DNA of 7,729 bases. Source: Verrucomicrobiota bacterium (lineage in GTDB: Bacteria > Verrucomicrobiota > Verrucomicrobiia > Verrucomicrobiales > Verrucomicrobiaceae). Of the stretch, positions 6,057-7,729 are shown one piece after another (the stretch's first letter is position 1; each line of letters starts with the position of its first letter). The notes under the pieces are model-generated. The model saw only the letters and a list, made by a program, of their open reading frames with translations, did no database searches and was not told the DNA's origin. The DNA lies in contig JAIOQF010000183.1 in NCBI GenBank assembly GCA_021413535.1, positions 1 to 7,729 of the forward strand, read 5' to 3'. A program made the translations under genes and the position numbers.

Positions 6057-6442
6057 TCAAGACCTCAATCTTTTCCGTCATCGAAGATGACTCTGATTCC
6101 ATCGAAGAAGAAGAGGAAGCCCCGCTTCCCGCATCAGTCATCACCCCCAAACCCGCTACTCGTCAGCGTGTGCAACCGAAAACCGTTCACACTCCCCCAC
6201 CCCAGCATGAATTTGAGGAGGAGCTTGAACCTGCCCGCGACATGATCCCGCATTCGCCCGCGCCCAAACCGGAAGCGGAACTTGTTGCCGTCGGCGCATC
6301 AACCGATTCCATGTTGCAGCCCACCCTCAATCTTCATCAGGATGAGATCGCCCGCTTCAAAGGCACCGACAAGACCATCATCGAAGGCGAGGATCTCGAC
6401 GTGCCGACCTGGATGCGCATGCGCCAGAAGAACCGGCGCTAG
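6005..6442 (+). CDS. ftsZ: C-terminal linker and conserved tail of FtsZ, out of frame with the main ORF
   Basis: Translation one base back from the ftsZ frame gives 145 residues with no stop until TAG 6440-6442. They read as a classic FtsZ C-terminal linker: Pro/Ala-rich, then acidic (VIEDDSDSIEEEEE), then Pro/Lys/Thr-rich. The end is an unmistakable FtsZ C-terminal peptide, DLDVPTWMRMRQKNRR. It corresponds to LDIPxFLR plus a basic variable tail and is the part that binds FtsA and other tethers. There is no good independent start (a GTG at 6170 lies mid-linker), so this is not a separate gene. Joined to the upstream part, FtsZ would be about 504 residues, with a linker of roughly 150 residues, far longer than the about 50 of E. 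coli. Confidence 0.88.
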   Translation, partial: APLPPAPPAHEEEPPALIKTSIFSVIEDDSDSIEEEEEAPLPASVITPKPATRQRVQPKTVHTPPPQHEFEEELEPARDMIPHSPAPKPEAELVAVGASTDSMLQPTLNLHQDEIARFKGTDKTIIEGEDLDVPTWMRMRQKNRR

Positions 6443-6450
6443 AGCCACTA

Positions 6451-6476
6451 TCTCTAGGCGATGTCGAATGTAGAGA
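6451..6476 (+). repeat. Short inverted repeat just after ftsZ
   Basis: TCTCTA and TAGAGA form a six-base-pair stem with a 14-base loop, starting 9 bases after the ftsZ stop. It may be a weak transcript-end hairpin, but there is no T-tract and the stem is poor in G+C. Confidence 0.25.
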
Positions 6477-6543
6477 GGCGCTAGTGCGCAGCGGTAGGGT
6501 TGCACCCCATGGTGATATTTCATCGCATGAGGCATCATCATGA

Positions 6544-6744
6544 ATGATTGAAAAGCTTTTTGCCGTCGATGCAGAAAAATACGGCCAAGCTAGCCATGAA
6601 CCGCCGAATCCTCCTGCGTCCGCTGGATATTTTTCTCACATAAGCGAGTGCAGCGTTTGTCGCTACGGTTCTCGTGGACTATGCGAAACCGGCGAGGCGT
6701 TGCTCGATCTTGCAGCGGGGATTGGACAAGATCTACCTGAGTAA
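6544..6744 (+). CDS. Candidate small zinc-finger-like protein
   Basis: A 66-residue frame with ATG start and TAA stop. I do not recognise a specific family, but H32-x3-C36-x2-C39 followed by C47 resembles a small zinc-binding site. The H-x3-C-x2-C spacing is that of zinc-containing anti-sigma factors (zf-HC2/ZAS). There is no membrane segment, and the polypeptide ends soon after a short helix (EALLDLAAGIG), so it is not a typical anti-sigma factor. A GAGG lies at 6529-6532, 11 bases before the ATG, the closest thing to a Shine-Dalgarno in the window though rather distant. It sits alone between ftsZ and the NlpC/P60 gene. It could be a real small regulator, a decayed remnant or chance. Confidence 0.4.
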   Translation: MIEKLFAVDAEKYGQASHEPPNPPASAGYFSHISECSVCRYGSRGLCETGEALLDLAAGIGQDLPE

Positions 6745-6848
6745 CAGCGGTTCAAGAAAAAGTGATGACTGGGTTCTTGCATGCCGGGATCAAGTGAGAG
6801 AGAACTGGGCCAGCATTCGTATCACCACCATTCATTTCATCACTACCG

Positions 6849-7619
6849 GTGAACCGCCTCCCCATTATCTCAATAATCTCACTGGCAAGCATTCTGACTA
6901 TTGCCGTGAAACGAGATGGTGCCGCTGCACCACCCAGCAGCGAACCAGAGCATGAACAAGCCCTGCCGCAGCAGGTGGAGACCAGCTCCACAGTGACACC
7001 GCGCACCTCGCCACTCGATCCAGTTAAACACGATCCAAAGACGGCTGAGGTTTCCACTCTTGCTGCAGAGGAGCTTGCCGACTTCGACAGTTACCCGCCG
7101 GCGCTGCAAGACCTCGTGCGCCAGGCGCTGAAACTCACTACGAAGAACCTTCGTTACCAGTATGGCTCTGCTGACCCAGCAAACGGAGGCATGGACTGCT
7201 CCGGCACGATTTATTATCTGTTAAAAAACAACGGCTTCAAAAACGTGCCGCGCCAGTCTGATGACATCTGCCGGTGGGTGATGCGTGATTCCGTGCTGAA
7301 TCTCACTGAGGGCAAATCGAGTCTGAAGGACAACGCGTTCTCCCTGCTCCGTCCAGGCTGTCTGCTTTTTTGGACGGGCACCACTGACACGGCAACAAAT
7401 CGAGAACTTCCCGTCACTCACGTCATGCTCTATCTCGGCAAGCGCAAAAGCGACGCCAAACCCATTGTGTTTGGTTCCAGTGATGGCCGCTCCTTCGAGG
7501 ATCAACGCCGAAACGGCGTCAGCGTCTTCGACTTTCAGCTACCTCTCGCTGGAGGCCGATCCGCCTTTTACGGTTACGGCCCCATCCCCGGACTGCCTTT
7601 TACAGAAAAAGCAAAATGA
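6849..7619 (+). CDS. NlpC/P60-family cysteine peptidase (probable cell-wall hydrolase), exported
   Basis: A 256-residue protein with a GTG start. The N-terminus is hydrophobic (about 4-20, LPIISIISLASILTIAV), like a signal peptide or anchor, though a Lys-Arg after it is unusual. A Pro/Glu/Ser-rich, probably disordered linker covers about 25-75. The C-terminal NlpC/P60 domain (about 85-245) has the hallmark LRYQYG-x-x-DPANGGMDCSG with nucleophile C117, and THVMLYLG with the catalytic His191. The third polar residue expected in HASS-type context reads VFGSSDGR, with Phe208 at that place, so the catalytic triad may be completed otherwise. NlpC/P60 enzymes usually cut gamma-D-Glu-diaminopimelate bonds in peptidoglycan stems, at the envelope. 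GTG 6849 is the first usual start after an in-frame stop at 6795-6797. The gene lies 406 bases after ftsZ, so separate transcription is likely. Confidence 0.85.
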   Translation: MNRLPIISIISLASILTIAVKRDGAAAPPSSEPEHEQALPQQVETSSTVTPRTSPLDPVKHDPKTAEVSTLAAEELADFDSYPPALQDLVRQALKLTTKNLRYQYGSADPANGGMDCSGTIYYLLKNNGFKNVPRQSDDICRWVMRDSVLNLTEGKSSLKDNAFSLLRPGCLLFWTGTTDTATNRELPVTHVMLYLGKRKSDAKPIVFGSSDGRSFEDQRRNGVSVFDFQLPLAGGRSAFYGYGPIPGLPFTEKAK

Positions 7620-7661
7620 CGGAGCAGGTTTTGAGCAATTAATTGGCGAGTTTCGAGTTTG

Positions 7662-7671
7662 TCAGGCCTGA
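7662..7671. repeat. 10-base perfect palindrome between convergent gene ends
   Basis: TCAGGCCTGA lies between the end of the NlpC/P60 gene and the probable minus-strand gene. With no loop and no T-tract it is at best a weak terminator element. Confidence 0.2.
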
Positions 7672-7702
7672 AAAGACCGCTGCAAAATAGAATCTGCCAT
7701 CG

Positions 7703-7729
7703 CTATTTCTTGTCCTTGTCATCGTCTTT
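7703..7729 (-). CDS. C-terminal end of a probable convergent gene with a Lys/Asp tail
   Basis: Read on the minus strand, the window edge gives KDDDKDKK followed by TAG. A charged Lys/Asp tail before a stop is common at the ends of real bacterial proteins, and the placement would make this gene convergent with the NlpC/P60 gene, 83 bases apart. Only eight residues are visible, so the product cannot be named and chance is possible. Confidence 0.35.
   Translation of the reverse strand, partial: KDDDKDKK

Larger units (their letters stand above)
6443..6848. other. Intergenic region after ftsZ, mostly non-coding
   Basis: This stretch of about 400 bases has little protein-like content apart from one small candidate CDS at 6544-6744. 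GGCGCTAG occurs twice: at 6435-6442, including the ftsZ stop, and at 6477-6484. TCTCTA (6451-6456) pairs with TAGAGA (6471-6476) across a 14-base loop. No T-run follows, so a standard intrinsic terminator for ftsZ is not evident. The segment around 6477-6540 has a pattern suggestive of an interspersed repeat, but only one copy is in the window. No clear promoter was found ahead of the NlpC/P60 gene. Confidence 0.5.

Noticed and set aside
6674..6955. Plus-strand frame of 93 codons between the small CDS and the NlpC/P60 gene
   Set aside because: It overlaps both in another frame, has no coherent motif and includes the shifted NlpC/P60 start.

Overview
This GC-rich window looks like a chromosomal piece of a bacterium, most likely a member of Verrucomicrobiota (Prosthecobacter/Verrucomicrobium-like). 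The reasons are the compact ddl-ftsQ-ftsA-ftsZ order, the divergent FtsZ with a very long C-terminal linker, the sugar-isomerase TIM-barrel gene at the left edge, and translation starts without Shine-Dalgarno sequences. The phylum assignment is inference from protein character; there is no rRNA or other marker here.

Layout. Positions 2-268 hold the 3' end of a sugar phosphate isomerase/epimerase-like TIM-barrel gene (+). Positions 396-1085 hold a minus-strand gene of uncertain function with a faint UreF-like (urease accessory) pattern. It diverges from a small eight-cysteine YkgJ-family protein (+, best start 1147). An AT-rich non-coding stretch (1498-1662) with a strong imperfect dyad and a candidate promoter leads into the main operon: ddl (1663-2586), ftsQ (2605-3582), ftsA (3614-4834) and ftsZ (4929-6442, frameshifted at about 6000-6004). 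A poorly coding stretch follows (6443-6848). It contains one small candidate CDS with a zinc-finger-like H-x3-C-x2-C motif. After it come a secreted-type NlpC/P60 cysteine peptidase (6849-7619, +) and, at the right edge, the last codons of a probable convergent gene with a Lys/Asp tail.

How the genes work together. Ddl makes the D-Ala-D-Ala dipeptide for peptidoglycan precursors. FtsQ is the membrane-anchored divisome scaffold, FtsA is the actin-like membrane tether, and FtsZ is the tubulin-like ring polymer. The NlpC/P60 enzyme downstream may cleave peptidoglycan, which would fit a cell-wall neighbourhood, but it is not clearly in the same operon.

The main points for a second look are in ftsZ. 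Its conserved C-terminal membrane-tether/FtsA-binding peptide is encoded one frame away from the GTPase domain, across an A5 run. The tubulin signature reads GGGTGSG, as in tubulins, rather than the usual FtsZ GGGTGTG. The T7 catalytic loop has lost two of its three usual polar residues. No CRISPR array, rRNA, tRNA, insertion sequence or phage gene was recognised.
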